Notes under the pieces: generated by a model
What the model saw: the letters and a program-made list of their open reading frames with translations, nothing else
The model's database searches: none
Told to the model about the DNA's origin: nothing
Shown here: piece after piece, positions 22,003 to 34,310 of the stretch
Numbering within the stretch: position 1 is the first letter of the stretch
How the letters are laid out: every line of letters begins with the position of its first letter
Assembly (NCBI GenBank): GCA_948146395.1
Contig: OX411543.1
Location: 33,623,058 to 33,687,057 of the forward strand
Reading direction: 5' to 3'
Length of the DNA stretch: 64,000 nt
Source of the DNA: Fragum whitleyi
Taxonomy: Eukaryota > Mollusca > Bivalvia > Cardiida > Cardiidae
Program-made: the position numbers and the translations under genes

Positions 22003-23604
22003 ACAAGAGGACCAAGATGGTCCTAGATCGCTCACCTGAGTCTCTTTGACCCCTGGGACATCACATTAAATAGATAGGCAGATGTCAAAAAGAAGATAAT
22101 TGCCTAAGATCAAATACCATGGAACGTTTTCAGCGAAGAGCAAGACAGATATGCCTTTTTGCTCCTTGATTCTATGTAAAAAGGGATGCACCCGGGTGAA
22201 CCCCAAAAGTGACCCAAGGGTCTTGATATGAACAAACTTGGAAGAGGTCGATAAGATGATGCTCCATTCTAAATATGAAAGCTGTCTGCCTTCTGGTTTC
22301 AGAGAAGAAGATTTTTGAAGGTTTTCCTATTTTCACCCATCGTGCTAAGATGAGCTGAAAGGGATGAGCCCGGGTGGAGCCCAAATATGACCCAAGGGTC
22401 TTGATATGAACAAACTTGGTAGGGGCCCACAAGATGATGCTACATACCAAAAATGAAAGCAGTGTGCCCTCTGGTTTCAATTAAAGAAGATTTTAAAAGA
22501 TTTTCGCTCTTTGATTCTATGTAAAAAGGGTTGCGCCCGGGTGGAGCCCAAATATGATCCTAGGGTCTTGATATGAACAAATTTGATAGAGGTCCACTAG
22601 ATGATGCTACATACCAAATATGAAAGCTGTCTGCCTTCTGGTTTCAGAGAAGAAGATATTTGAAGATTTTCATTTTTTTACCCTTCATGCTCATAAGAGA
22701 TAAAGGGATGCACCTGTGCAAACCCCAAATATGACCCAAGGGTCTTGATATGAACAAACTTGGTAGAGGCCCACTAGGTGATGCTACACACCAAAAATAA
22801 AAGCTGTATGCCATCTGGTTACAGAGAAGATTTTTAAAGATTTTTGCTCTTTGATTCTATGTAATAAGGGTTGAGCCCGGACAAAGCCCAAACATGACCC
22901 CAGGGTCTTGATAAGAACAAACTTAGTAGAGGTCCACTAGATGATGCTTCATACCAAATATGAAAGCTGTCTGCCTTCTGGTTTCAGAGAAGAATATTTT
23001 TGAAGATTTTCATTTTTTTACCCTTCGTGCTCATAAGAGATACAGGGATGCACCGGTGCAAAACCCAAATATGACCCAAGGGTCTGGTTATGAACAAACT
23101 TGGTAGAGGCCCACTAGGTGATGCTACACACAAAATATTAAAGCTGTATGCCATCTGGTTACAGAGAAGAAGATTCTTAAAGATTTTCGCTTTTTGATTC
23201 TATGTAAAAAGGGTTGGGCCTGGGCAAAGCCCAAATATGACCCCAGGGTCTTGATATGAACAAACTTGGTAGAGGTCCACTAGATGATGCTACATACCAA
23301 ATATGAAAGCTGTCTGCCTTCTGGTTTCAGAGAAGAAGATTTTTAAAGATTTTCATATTTTCACCCTTTTTGTTAAGGGTAAAGAGAAAGTTAAGGGTGG
23401 ATTTCATTTATTTTAACAACTTTGGTAGAGCTTGACCCAAGGAACATCCCTGCCAAGTTTCATCAAGATTGGCCCACTGGTTTAGGAGGAGAAGATGTTT
23501 AAAGAAATTGTGGACGACGGACAACGGACGACTGACGACAGACGACGGACATTCTACGATCCCAATAGCTCACCTTGAGCACTTCGTGCTCAGGTGAGCT
23601 AAAA
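22003..23604 (+). mobile_element. Helentron-like element, family A, with about 175-bp tandem core
   Basis: It starts ACAAGAGGACCAAGATGGTC, CTAGATCGCTCACCTGAG. About seven units have AGGGTCTTGATATGAACAAA, GATGATGCTACATACCAA and GAAAGCTGTCTGCCTTCTGG. Then comes a unique 3' segment with GCCCACTGGTTTAGGAGG, a GACGACGGAC stretch and the hairpin AGCTCACCTTGAGCACTTCG...GTGCTCAGGTGAGCTAAAA. The same core unit builds the element at 29.5-32.4 kb. Confidence 0.68.
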
Positions 23605-24071
23605 AGTAAGTTTATCCGAGGAAAAGACTAACAATTTCAACTTAGGGACCCAGACTTTAAAATTCAATATTCGAAATTACAATGAAGTAAAAAAAGAAAG
23701 AAATAATCATTGATCAACATATAAGTTCTTTAAAAAAGTTGGGAGGAAAATTTTTCTTCCAGTAAAGAAGCAGTTGCAAAATGAACTATGGATTCATTGG
23801 ATTATTCTTTCGATCAAAAGTAAACAAAGAGGTATTGATTGCAAAAATCACACATTCCCTGCCATAATGTGGAAACAATAAGATGGCAAACACTTCCTAA
23901 ATGGACAGGTAAAGGTGTGAAAATCTTGATTGCCTTTTATTAGGTGGCCATTAACACTTTACCGTTAGTCACACTATCATTAAGGGAATGAAATGACAGT
24001 TATCCAGTACCAATTTTCTCAGACATAACAAATCAGGCAGAAGTATTTTAATCAAAACAATAGATATGATG

Positions 24072-24938
24072 TATACTGGCCAAAAGTCCTAACCGGCCAC
24101 TTTAAAAATGACGATAACTTTTTTAAAAGTTCTAACATTTTAATGAAATTTGATGTGTGAATTTTTAAGCATAATGTACATGGATTCCCATTATGATTTA
24201 CCAATAGTTATCAAATTTGGATGTGTAATAAAGGAAAAGCTCAAAAAGCTCTAAATCTTAATAGAGCTCGGGATATTACACTTTCAACAAACCAAAGTAC
24301 GCAAATCGTTAGCTGCAACCCAGACCAAGAAAAAAATCAGAAAACATTGTAATTTTGTGTGACATTTGACTACAGGAGAAACAGAAAGAATAGGAGGCAT
24401 GGTAAAATGGTGTTTTAATTCAACCGGCAAACCATTTTATCTAGCGATTATGCTCAAATTTGGTCTGGTGTGAAAAAAACGATGTGTTAAACTGATTTTT
24501 TTTCACATATCCTACATTTTGTAGCTATACGGGAATTATCAGTCTATATTTTATGCATTTTTGAAGAAAAACGTGTTTTATGTGTTGTTTCTAGGAACCG
24601 TTTTTCTGCATACATAAGCTCTATCACTTTCTTCTAGGGTCATACGCCGCGCACAATTGTCGAACATTTTCAGTTTTTTTCCTAGTCTATGTTGCAGCTA
24701 ACGATCCATGAGACAAAAATCGCTACATTGACAATATTTTGAGCTCTGTGCAAATTTAGAGCTTTTTGAGCTTTTCTCATGTTGTGCTTTAAATTCAATG
24801 AAATAACGGTAACTTTTCGCCAAAATCATATGGAAAGTTACTTAAAAATTCATATAGCAAATTTCACGAAAATCCACGCACCACAGAAAAAATTATCTTT
24901 GTTTTTAAAGTGGCCGGTTAGAAGTTTTGACTAGTATA
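24072..24938. mobile_element. Large foldback element, 867 bp
   Basis: The two halves are imperfect reverse complements over their whole length. Ends are TATACTGGCCAAAAGTCC and, from the right, TATACTAGTCAAAACTTC, both followed by TAACCGGCCACTTTAAAAA. Inner matched words include GAAAAGCTCAAAAAGCTCTA and TCGTTAGCTGCAAC. Arms are about 400 bp around a centre near 24505. No open frame. It could be a foldback-type DNA element or a non-autonomous TIR transposon that kept only long arms. Confidence 0.7.
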
Positions 24939-25302
24939 TATTAACAAACCAGCGTAGTTACCTAGTGCCTAAATTGTAATGTGTTTTATCAATCCTAGTC
25001 ACTTAAGGAGTATAAAACAAGTTTTATCTAAATCTGGATTGCAAACATGTCCTAAACATTCCTGAATTATTAAGCGTAATACTTTCTTTTGGTGTGGGCT
25101 AAATTTCAAAATCAAATTGTTTACTATCCAAGCAAGTGTGATGGCCCTCCATAACATAAACAAGTTTAGCCCTTAATTGAAATGCTAATGATTTCCAAAT
25201 TGTCTCTATATAGTTTCTTACAATATATCTACAGTTTCAATGTGACCATAAAACTGTTAAAGTCAAATTCCATTTTCTATTGACTGGTCCATCATATCTC
25301 AA

Positions 25303-25440
25303 ATATAATTGGTAATTGTAATTAATTACAATTGAAAAGTAATTGTAATTTAATTAATAACATTGGGATATTGTTGTAATTATTATTGTAATTGTAATTG
25401 AGATATTTCAATGTAATTTGTAATTCAATTAATCACTTTG
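25303..25440. repeat. AT-rich degenerate repeat of TAATTGTAATT
   Basis: Many overlapping copies of AATTGTAATT and its complement; simple sequence of no coding value. Confidence 0.6.
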
Positions 25441-25723
25441 GTATGTAATTGACCCCAGCCCTGGTGTAAACAAGAGAATTGTCCATAAGGCCCCTTTTCC
25501 CTTGCTTTGGCATGGATCCTCCCCATTTTCAAAAGGTTCATACTTGTGACCTGACCAACATTCTGACCAAGTTTCATGAAAGATGGATCATAATTGTGGC
25601 CTCTAGAGTGTAAACAATAATAAATTGTTAACGCTGGACCACGCACGATGCACGACAGATGACGGACATTCAATGATCACAAAAGCTCACCTTGAGCACA
25701 ATGTGCTTAGGTGAGCTAAAAAA
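25441..25723 (+). mobile_element. Truncated Helentron-like element, family A 3' end
   Basis: Begins inside a body unit (GGTGTAAACAAGAGAATTGTC), has one more unit and the GACAGATGACGGACATTC stretch, and ends AAAAGCTCACCTTGAGCACA...TGTGCTTAGGTGAGCTAAAA. The 5' end is missing. Confidence 0.6.
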
Positions 25724-25787
25724 GGATGCTGCACTTGAGTAGAAAGTCTAAGTCTCCTCCTTGAACTTGGACTTGTGTAATGGTTTA

Positions 25788-26170
25788 AAGGGAGGATAGT
25801 TGCAGTGGATATGCCAATGAGAGATATCTGCCCCTAGATATATGGTTGATGATTACATAATATAGACAGCGTCGACCCATTTAGGGTCTCTTATGGATCA
25901 CATCTGTCAATTCGCTCAGTTTGTTACAAATGGTGGAAGAAGTGAGATGATAATAACTGACAGACCAGAGCTGCCTTACCCACAGGTCTCCAGGCCAAGA
26001 CTCGGGACAAGTCTTCTCGGAGGGGAAAGTAATATATATGTTTAAAGGGAGGTAAAATGCAGTAGATATGCAAATTAGAGATACCTGCCAAAGATATATT
26101 GTTAATGATTACATATATAGACAGAGTCGACCAAGGTTGAGGATCTCTTTCTCTAAATGGATCATGTCTG
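25788..26170. repeat. Direct repeat pair, about 125 bp units
   Basis: Units at 25788-25912 and 26039-26170 share GTTTAAAGGGAGG, GATATGC, GATTACATA, ATAGACAG and ATGGATCA, with roughly 75-80% similarity. The sequence between them is unrelated. Function unknown. Confidence 0.5.
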
Positions 26171-27051
26171 TCTATTTCACTCAGTTTTTACACTTGAAAA
26201 CTGTATAAATTTACTAGAATCTATTCAATTTGGTTATTTTGGTACACCATCATTGTTAAATCCAGAAATTATGAAGAATATTAGAAAAATGATCAATTGT
26301 TTTGAATATGGATTAACAAATCCCTTGTTTCGCAGCAAATCTGACCAAAGCATATGAATAATGCTTTCTAACATTAAACTTTGGAGGGAATTCAATGGTG
26401 GAGATCAATGTTCAATTGAAATCAATGAATTTTTGATAGCCACAGATAATATACAAGAAGCCCAAGAGGGCCTGTATCGCTCCACTGGCTTTAACATCTT
26501 AAGACTTTCATTAAATGAAGCTTTCTTTGAATGAAAACAACACTTTGAAATTCCTTAAGACCTATTGTATAATAATTAACTGGGTATGGCCCACATTGCA
26601 TCAAAATTCTCAAGTTTCATTGAAATCTGCCCATCTGTTCATCAGGAGATGTAGTTCAAAGATTTCAGGCTCAAAATAAGCCACACCCTGCCATGCCAAT
26701 ATTTATGGGCTAATAAAAATTTTGCGAACAATTTTTGAAAAGGGTCACTGAAGGAACATTCTGGTAAAGTTCATTGAAATCAGCCCAGTGGTTCAGGAGG
26801 AGATGTCGTTCAAAGATTTCTAGCTCAAAATAAGCCAAACCCTGCCGCACCCATATTCATGGGCCTACCAAATTTTTGTGAGCAACTTTTAGAAACAGTC
26901 TCCCAAGGAACATTCTAGTAAAGTTTCATTGAAATCTGCCCAATGGTTCAGGAGGAGATGTTGTTCAAAGATTTCAGGCTCAAAATAAGCCCCTCCCTGC
27001 CATGCCCATATTTGGGGGCAAATCAAAATTTGAGGAACAATTTATGAAAAG

Positions 27052-27212
27052 CAGTGTTCCCAAAAACCCTCAAATGGGGTGATTTACCCCCTAATTGAAG
27101 CTTGTACCTCCTTTTTTTGCAAGCAGCATTCTTTGTTTCATATAGAGGGGGTACATGCATGCTGTAATATACCCATTTTCACCCCCAGATTGAAGCAGCA
27201 GTGGGAACACTA
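27052..27212. mobile_element. hAT-type MITE with CAGTGTTCCC ends
   Basis: CAGTGTTCCC on the left and GGGAACACT on the right. It interrupts a body unit that is intact in neighbouring copies, with GAAAAG/TAAAAAG at the borders. The interior is GC-skewed and has a roughly palindromic arrangement (GGGGTGATTTACCCCC). CAGTG ends are common in hAT elements. Confidence 0.6.
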
Positions 27213-27439
27213 AAAAGGGTCATCCCAGGAACATTCTGGTGAAGTTTGGTTGAAATTGTCCCAGTGGTTCAGGAGGAGATGTCATTCAAAGATTCCGGGC
27301 TCAAAATAAGCCCCGCCCTGCCATGCCCATATTTGGGGGTCAATCAAAATTTCTTGAACAATTTAAGTAAAGGATCACACAAGGAACATCCATGATAAGT
27401 TTCATTGAAATTGGCCCATTGATTTGGAAGGAGAAGATT

Positions 27440-28540
27440 TTTAAAGATTTCAAGATTTGAAAACAAACTGATCTAGTTTTGTTAGACTCCAGCAAGGCTT
27501 TTAAAAAGTTTTGTTTAAATTGCAGGAACATGGAGTTAACAATGCTACCCTTTTGTGGATTAAATCTTTCCTTATAGGTAGATCACAGTAACTGAAAGTA
27601 GTCTTAGAAGGTGGATGCTCATCCGAAGTACCAGTCACGTTGGGAGTACTTCAGGGATCGGTACTTGGCCCTCTTCTGTTTCTCTTATGACCTTCCTAAC
27701 ACCATTACCTCCCAAGTCCGTTTGTTTGCAGATGACACTGCCTTTTACTTAGCTATAGATAACAAGCAAGACTGTTTCACCCTGCAAGAAGATCTAGACA
27801 AGTCAATGCAGTGGGAGAAAAATGGGAAATGGAGTTTAACCACAGCAAATGCATTGTACTAAATATTAATAAAAAGAAGAAAAAGATTTCCTTTGAATAC
27901 AGGCTACAAGGACAAGTGCTAGAGACTGTGGACAATACCAACTCAGGAGTTACTATATCTGAAGATCTTTCCTGGAACAAGCATATTGACAATATAATAT
28001 CTAATGCAAATAAAACTTTAGGTTTTCTTCGCAGATACATCCAGATCAAAAGTAAGAAGATCAGAGAAACAGCTTACAAAACTTTGGTTGGACCCCAAGT
28101 AGAATACGCATCAACTGTTTGGAACCCTTACACAACATCCTAAATCAACAAAGTAGGAAAAGTACAACATAGAGCAGCAAGATGGGTTCAAAATATTATT
28201 TCTTATTATGACAGTGTCACCTGCATGCAGAAGGAGTTTTACTGACAGACTCTTCAATAAAGATGAGACATGAGCAAAGGCACCATGTTTTATAAAATTG
28301 TAAATAGTTTTGTTGCAGTACCCTACCAACTTATCTTGAAAGACCAGTTAGGATCACCCGACATATGCACACAATATCTTTTAGACAGATCCACACAAAT
28401 GCTTCCTTTCTTTTTTCCCCTACACAGTGATACTATGGAACAGCCTACAAGAAACAATCATACAGCAACCTGAAGTTGCTGTGTTCAAGAAGAGTCTTGA
28501 TTCTTTTCAGATAAGGAGCCATCCCTGAATAACCAAAACA
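27440..28540 (+). pseudogene. LINE reverse transcriptase fragment, CR1/L2-like, broken
   Basis: In order: LDSSKAF (RT motif around the first catalytic Asp, with DSS for DFS), GVLQGSVLGPLL (motif B), FADDT (catalytic YxDD-box equivalent), then FNHSKC, a thumb region with GVTISEDLSWNKHIDNIISN, and KTLVGPQVEYASTVWNP. Frames change at least twice and stops interrupt, so it is dead. No endonuclease precedes it. It lies wholly within the family C element. Confidence 0.8.
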
Positions 28541-29510
28541 ACCATAAAAGACATATTATTCATCCAATGACAATAATTTTTGGATGCATGATAATGGGTC
28601 AACCAATGATCATACCAATGAAGTTTGATTGATATCCATCAGTTACATTCTGAATAAATGATTTTCAAAGTTTCCACTATATAACATATAGAGAAATGAC
28701 CCTGCCCATATTATTCATGTTTTTCAACCGATCACATAAATTTTTGGTAGACTGATAAAGGGTCACTCAAGGATCATTCCAGTGAAATTTGGTTCATATC
28801 CATCGATTACATTCTGAGAAAATGATTTTCAAAATTTCCACTCTATAACATATAGAAAAATGACCTCCGCCCATAAAATACATATTTGTCATCTAATCAC
28901 AATGATTTTTGGTAGACTGATAAAAGGTCACTCAAGGATCATTCATGTAAAATTTGGTTGATATGTTTTAATTATATTCTGAGAAAATGATTTTCAAAGT
29001 TTCCACTATATAACATATAGAAAAATGACCTCTGCCCATAAAATACATATTTTTCATCCAATCACAATAATTTTATGTAGACTGATAAAGGGTCACCCAA
29101 GGATCATCTATGTAAAATTTAATTGGTATCCATCAATTAGAATCTGAGAAAACTCACTTTTTACCATATTTGGATATTAACCACGCCCATTAAATCAATG
29201 TTTTTCATTGGATCAAAATTTCTTGAACAACTTTGAAATAGGGTCACCCAAGGATCATTCCTCTGAAGTTTGGTTGAAATTCATCCAGTAGTTTCTGAGG
29301 AGAAGATTTTTAAAGAAAAAGTTTACGACTGGACGAACGTACGGATGGACGCATGACGGACACAACGACATGACAATAGCCCCAGTGGCTTTCAGCCAGT
29401 GGAGCTAAAAATCTTTGAAAGAAAAATATCTTTCTGGACATAAATAATTGCTTTCAATGGCAATTCATTCTTTTTAAACTATTGTCTTCAAACGAAAAAA
29501 GGGAAACAGA

Positions 29511-32500
29511 AACAAAAAGACCAAGATGGTCCTAGATGGCTCACCTAAGTCTCTTAGACCCCTGGGACATCACATAAATTAGATAGGCAGATGTCAAAAA
29601 GAAGATATTTGCCTAAGATCAATACCATGGAACGTTTTCAGCGAAGAGCAAGACAGATATGCCTTTTTGCTCTTTGATTCTATGTAAAAAGGGATGCACC
29701 CAAGTGGACCCTTAATATGACCCCAGGGTCTTGATATGAACAAACTTGGAAGAGGTCCATAAGATGATGCTATGTTCTAAATATGAAAGCTGTCTGCCTT
29801 CTGGTTTCAGAGAAGATGATTTTTGAAGGTTTTCCTATTTTCAACCATCGTGCTCAGATGAGCTGAAAGGGATGGGCCCAGGTGTAGCCCAAATATGACC
29901 CAAGGGTCTTGACATGAACAAACTTGGTAGGGGCCCACTAGATGATGCTACATACCAAAAATGAAAGCAGTGTGCCCTCTGGTTTTGATTAGAGAAGATT
30001 TTTAAAAGATTTTCACTCTTTGATCCTAGGCAAAAAGGGTTGCGCCCAGGCAATGCCCAAATATGATCCTAGGGTCTTGATATGAACAAACTTGGTAGAG
30101 GTCCACTAGATGATGCTACATACCAAATATCGAAGCTGTCTGCCTTCTTGATTCATAGAAGAAGTTTTTGAAGATTTTCATTTTTTTACCCTTCATGCTC
30201 ATAAGAGATAAAGGGATGTACCCGTGCAAAGCCCAAATTGACCCAAGGGTCTTGATATAAACAAACTCTTTAGAGGCCCACTAGGTGATACTACATACCA
30301 AAAATGAAAGCAGTGTGCCCTCTGGTTTCGATTAAACAAGATTTTAAAAGATTTTCGCTCTTTGATTCTACGTAAAAAGGGTTGCGCCCGGGTGCAGCCC
30401 AAATATGACTCTAGGGTCTTGATATGAACAAACTTTGAAGAGGTCCACTAGATGATGCTACATACCAAATATGGAAGCTGTCTGCCTTCTCGTTTCATAG
30501 AAGAAGATTTTGGAAGATTTTCATTTTTTTGCCCTTCGTGCTCATTACAGATAAAGGGATGCACCTGTGCAAAGCCCAAATATGACCCAAAGGTCTTGAA
30601 ATGAACAAACTTTGTACAGACCCACTAGGTTATGCTACATACCAAATATGAAAGCTGTCTGCCATCTGGTTTCAGAGAAGAAGATTTTTAAAGATTTTCG
30701 CTCTTTGATTCTATGTAAAAAGGGTTTGGCTCCGGCAAAGCCCAAATATGACCCCAGGGTCTTGATATGAACAAACTTGGTAGAGGTCCTCTAGATGATG
30801 CTACATACCAAATATGGAAGCTGTCTGCCTTCTCGTTTCATAGAAGAAGATTTTTGAAGATTTTCATTTTTTACCCTTCGTGCTCATAAGAGATAAAGGG
30901 ATGCACCTGTGCAAAGCCCAAATATGACCCAAAGGTCTTGAAATAAACAAACTTTGTAGAGGCCCACTAGGTGATGCTACATACCAAATATGAAAGCTGT
31001 CTGCCATCTGGTTTCAGAGAAGAAGATTTTTAAAGATTTTCGCTTTTTGATTCTATGTAAAAAGGGTTTGGCTCCGGCAAAGCCCAAATATGACCCCAGG
31101 GTCTTGATATGAACAACCTTGGTAGAGGTCCACTAGATGATGCTACATACCAAATATGAAAGCTGTCTGCCTTCTTGATTCATAGAAGAAGTTTTTTGAA
31201 GATTTTCATTTTTTTACCCTTCATGCCCATAAGAGATAAAGGGATGCACCTGTGCAAGCCCTAATTGACCCCAGGGTCTTGATATGAACAAACTCTGTAG
31301 AGGCCCACTAGGTGATACTACATACCAAAAATGAAAGCAGTGTGCCCTCTGGTTTCGATTAAAGAAGATTTTAAAAGATTTTCGCTCTTTGATTCTATGT
31401 AAAAAGGGTTGCGCCCGGGTGCAGCCCAAATATGCATCTAGGGTCTTGATATGAACAAACTTGGTAGAGGTCCACTAGATGATGCTACATACCAAATATG
31501 AAAGCTGTCTGCCTTCTTGATTCATAGAAGAAGTTTTTGAAGATTTTCATTTTTTTACCCTTCATGCTCAGAGATAAAGGGATGCACCCGTGCAAAGTCC
31601 AAATTGACCCAAGGGTCTTGATATGAACAAACTCTTTAGAGGCCCACTAGGTGATACTACATAGAAAAAATGAAAGCAGTGTACCCTCTGGTTTCGATTA
31701 AAGAAGATTTTAAAAGATTTTCGCTCTTTGATTCTATGTAAAAAGGGTTGCGCCCGGGTGCAGCCCAAATATGCATCTAGGGTCTTGATATGAACAAACT
31801 TTGTAGAGGTCCACTAGATGATGCTACATACCAAATATGGAAGCTGTCTGCCTTCTCGTTTCATAGAAGAAGATTTTGGAAGATTTTCATTTTTTTACCC
31901 TTTGGCTCATAAGAGATAAAGGGATGCACCTGTGCAAAGCCCAAATATGACCCAAAGGTCTTGAAATGAACAAACTTTGTAGAGGCCCACTAGGTTATGC
32001 TACATACCAAATATGAAAGATGTCTGCCATCTGGTTTCAGAGAAGAAGATTTTTAAAGATTTTTGCTCTTTGATTCTATGTAAAAAGGGTTTGGCTCCGG
32101 CAAAGCCCAAATATGACCCCAGGGTCTTGATATGAACAAACTTGGTAGAGGTCCACTAGATGATGCTACATACCAAATATGAAAGCTGTCTGCCTGCTTG
32201 ATTCATAGAAGAAGATTTTTGAAGATTTTCATTTTTTTACCCTTCATGCTCATAAGAGATAAAGGGATGCACCTGTGCAAAGCCCAAATTGACCCAAGGG
32301 TCTTGATATGAACAAACTCTGTAGAGGCCCACTAGGTGATACTACATACCAAATATAGAGAAATGACCTCTGCCCATAAAATGCATATTTTTCATCTGAT
32401 CAAAATAATTTTTGGTAGACTGATAAAGGGTTACCCAAGGATCAGTCATGTAAAATTTTATTGGCATCGATCAATTAGAACCTGAGAAAAGTAACTTTTT

Positions 32501-32760
32501 ACCATATTTGGAAATTAGCCACGCCCCTTAAATCCATGTTTTTCATTGGATCAAAATTTCTTGAACAACTTTGAAAGAGGGTCACCCAAGGATCATTCCT
32601 GTGAAGTTTGGTTGAAATCCATCCAGTAGTCTCTGAGGAGAAGATTTTTAAAGAAAAAGTTTATGACCGGACGCACGGACGCACGGACAGACGGACGGAC
32701 GCACGACGGACACAACGCCATGACAATAGCCCCAGTGGCTTTCAGCCAGTGGAGCTAAAA
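29511..32760 (+). mobile_element. Chimeric Helentron-like element: family A 5' part, family C 3' end
   Basis: The start matches family A (ACAAAAAGACCAAGATGGTC, CTAGATGGCTCACCTAAG). About fifteen tandem units of about 175 bp follow, as at 22.0-23.6 kb, arranged in a higher-order alternation of several unit types. At 32353-32357 (ATATA) the sequence switches to the family D/C body (GAGAAATGACCTCTGCCC) and ends in the family C hairpin AGCCCCAGTGGC...GCCAGTGGAGCTAAAA. The last 400 bp are close to 29010-29410. The 5' GCTCACCT motif therefore does not match its own 3' hairpin. Confidence 0.65.
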
Positions 32761-33045
32761 ACTATAGTGGAAGTAGTCAGTATGAGTAGATTTATTTGTG
32801 TGTGGGCTGCCCTTGGTAGATGTTTTGCATCTGAGATGTAGTTTATTTTCTCTATATCAACATAATAGATTATTGACAATCTTGAACATTATGGTAAGTT
32901 GAGACTTTATTCAGCAAGACTCAAGGGACTCCCTTTTTAGCTGGTTTCACATGTCCGTAACATACTGGTGTTGTGAAAACTGTTTGTGGCAACCCTTTCT
33001 GATCGTCGTTGTATTTTTCTCCATTTTAGTACTGAGTATCTTTTC

Positions 33046-33660
33046 ATGGGCGTAGTTAGCGGTACGGCCGGTACAGCTTTCGCCGCACCAATAATTATTC
33101 CACAAATGACCGCGGCGGAAATAAATACCGGATATGTGGAAACGCTTCCTTTTTTTTATATCAAAAAATCAAAGTTTTTCCATCTTACAATAATGAATTC
33201 GAATTGTATGTAAAATATTTGCTCCATTAGACAAAAAATACGCGCTTGTTTAAAACATCTAGAATACCAAAATAAAAGCCTAGCCCATTATTCAGCCTTA
33301 GAAGACTGAGAATACATGTAGCTGCTATAGCTTTAAACTCCATCATCGCGTGGAAGTATGCCGTGCTAGTGCGAAAATAACGGACACAACATTCATATGC
33401 AACGGCCTAACGGTGTCCGGCTTTCAACCGTATCATGGCTGAACAGGCGCTAAGAACCTGTGTTTAGGTTTAATAAAATATTTTTTTTAAAAAAGAAGCG
33501 CAAGACCGAAAAGCAGACATTGGGTAAAATAAAGGAATCCGCCGCACAACCACTGCTCAGACGCTGAGGTCGTACCGTCACCGTACTAACGCTCACAAAA
33601 CCCTGTCAAGTCGATGTGTCCTGTTTTCATTTTCGAGGTGTGACATTTTTGGTTGATGCT
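33046..33660 (+). repeat. Dispersed repeat G, copy 1
   Basis: Begins ATGGGCGTAGTTAGCGGTAC, GGCCGGTA. Later matched words are CTTTCGCCGCACCAATAAT, AAACTCCATCATCGC and GAATCCGCCGCACAACCA. It is clearly homologous to the reverse complement of 47440-47926. GC content is higher than in the surroundings. No terminal repeats or ORF could be assigned. Confidence 0.65.
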
Positions 33661-34100
33661 GTTAATTTATATCTTTTAATTTTTTCTATTCGAAATCGTT
33701 AGGTAGATGCATTCACACAAAGCAGGTCTGGTTTTTAAGTTGGAATGCGGAGCAATTCCAACTTAGATTTAACAAAACCGCAAAATGAACACAAGATAAT
33801 TTCATTTCGGGTTTCTTGAGAACACATATCACGTGAACAGGATGTGAATACACTTCGGCCTATTTTGTATATCTCAACTTGACAAAGACATACAGTTTAT
33901 TTCATCAAAAAGTAATAATGCTGTACAATTACACAACTATCATTCACGTATATTATTAACACGCTAATTTATGTTTTAAACGATATTTATTGAAAATATT
34001 GTACGAATATATTAGTATCACATGTTTGCATTACTATATTTGGAAATCATGTGATAAGTCAAGTCCAATAAGGTCAACAATTGACAATAGCACTAGCCAA

Positions 34101-34210
34101 TCACGTGATCTGCTTATTTGGTAATGTCGCGATCTGTTTTCTCAGTATTGTAGCAATAGCACAGACAAATCACGTGATCTGCTTATTTGGTAAGGTCGCG
34201 ACCCATTTTT
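34101..34210. repeat. Tandem duplication, 67-bp period
   Basis: AATCACGTGATCTGCTTATT followed by TGGTAA.GTCGCGA occurs twice, 67 bp apart. Each copy holds a CACGTG E-box palindrome and a TCGCGA palindrome. It may be regulatory or chance; nothing else supports a role. Confidence 0.6.
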
Positions 34211-34310
34211 TGTAGAATTATGTTATAGCCTCTTTTAAAGGTATAGTTTCTCTTTCTGAACGACCTTCTTTGACAAGGTGTTATATTGTAAATTTCTGTC
34301 TAAGCTACGA

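Larger units (their letters stand above)
26452..29410 (+). mobile_element. Helentron-like element, family C, carrying a LINE RT fragment
   Basis: The 5' end is ACAAGAAGCCCAAGAGGGCC (hairpin), then TGTATCGCTCCACTGGC. The first body has AAGCCCCGCCCTGCCATGCC and GGTTCAGGAGGAGATGTC units. A reverse transcriptase fragment follows (27440-28540). The second body is the 170-bp family D unit. The end is GACAATAGCCCCAGTGGC TTTCA GCCAGTGGAGCTAAAA. The 5' GCTCCACTGGC is the exact reverse complement of the 3' GCCAGTGGAGC. A CAGTGTTCCC-ended MITE sits at 27052-27212. Confidence 0.65.

Noticed and set aside
29841..31768. Several minus-strand frames with repeated CFHFWYV and PSGPL words as a protein repeat family
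   Set aside because: They are translations of the about 175-bp tandem DNA unit of a Helentron-like element; period and frame are explained by the DNA repeat.
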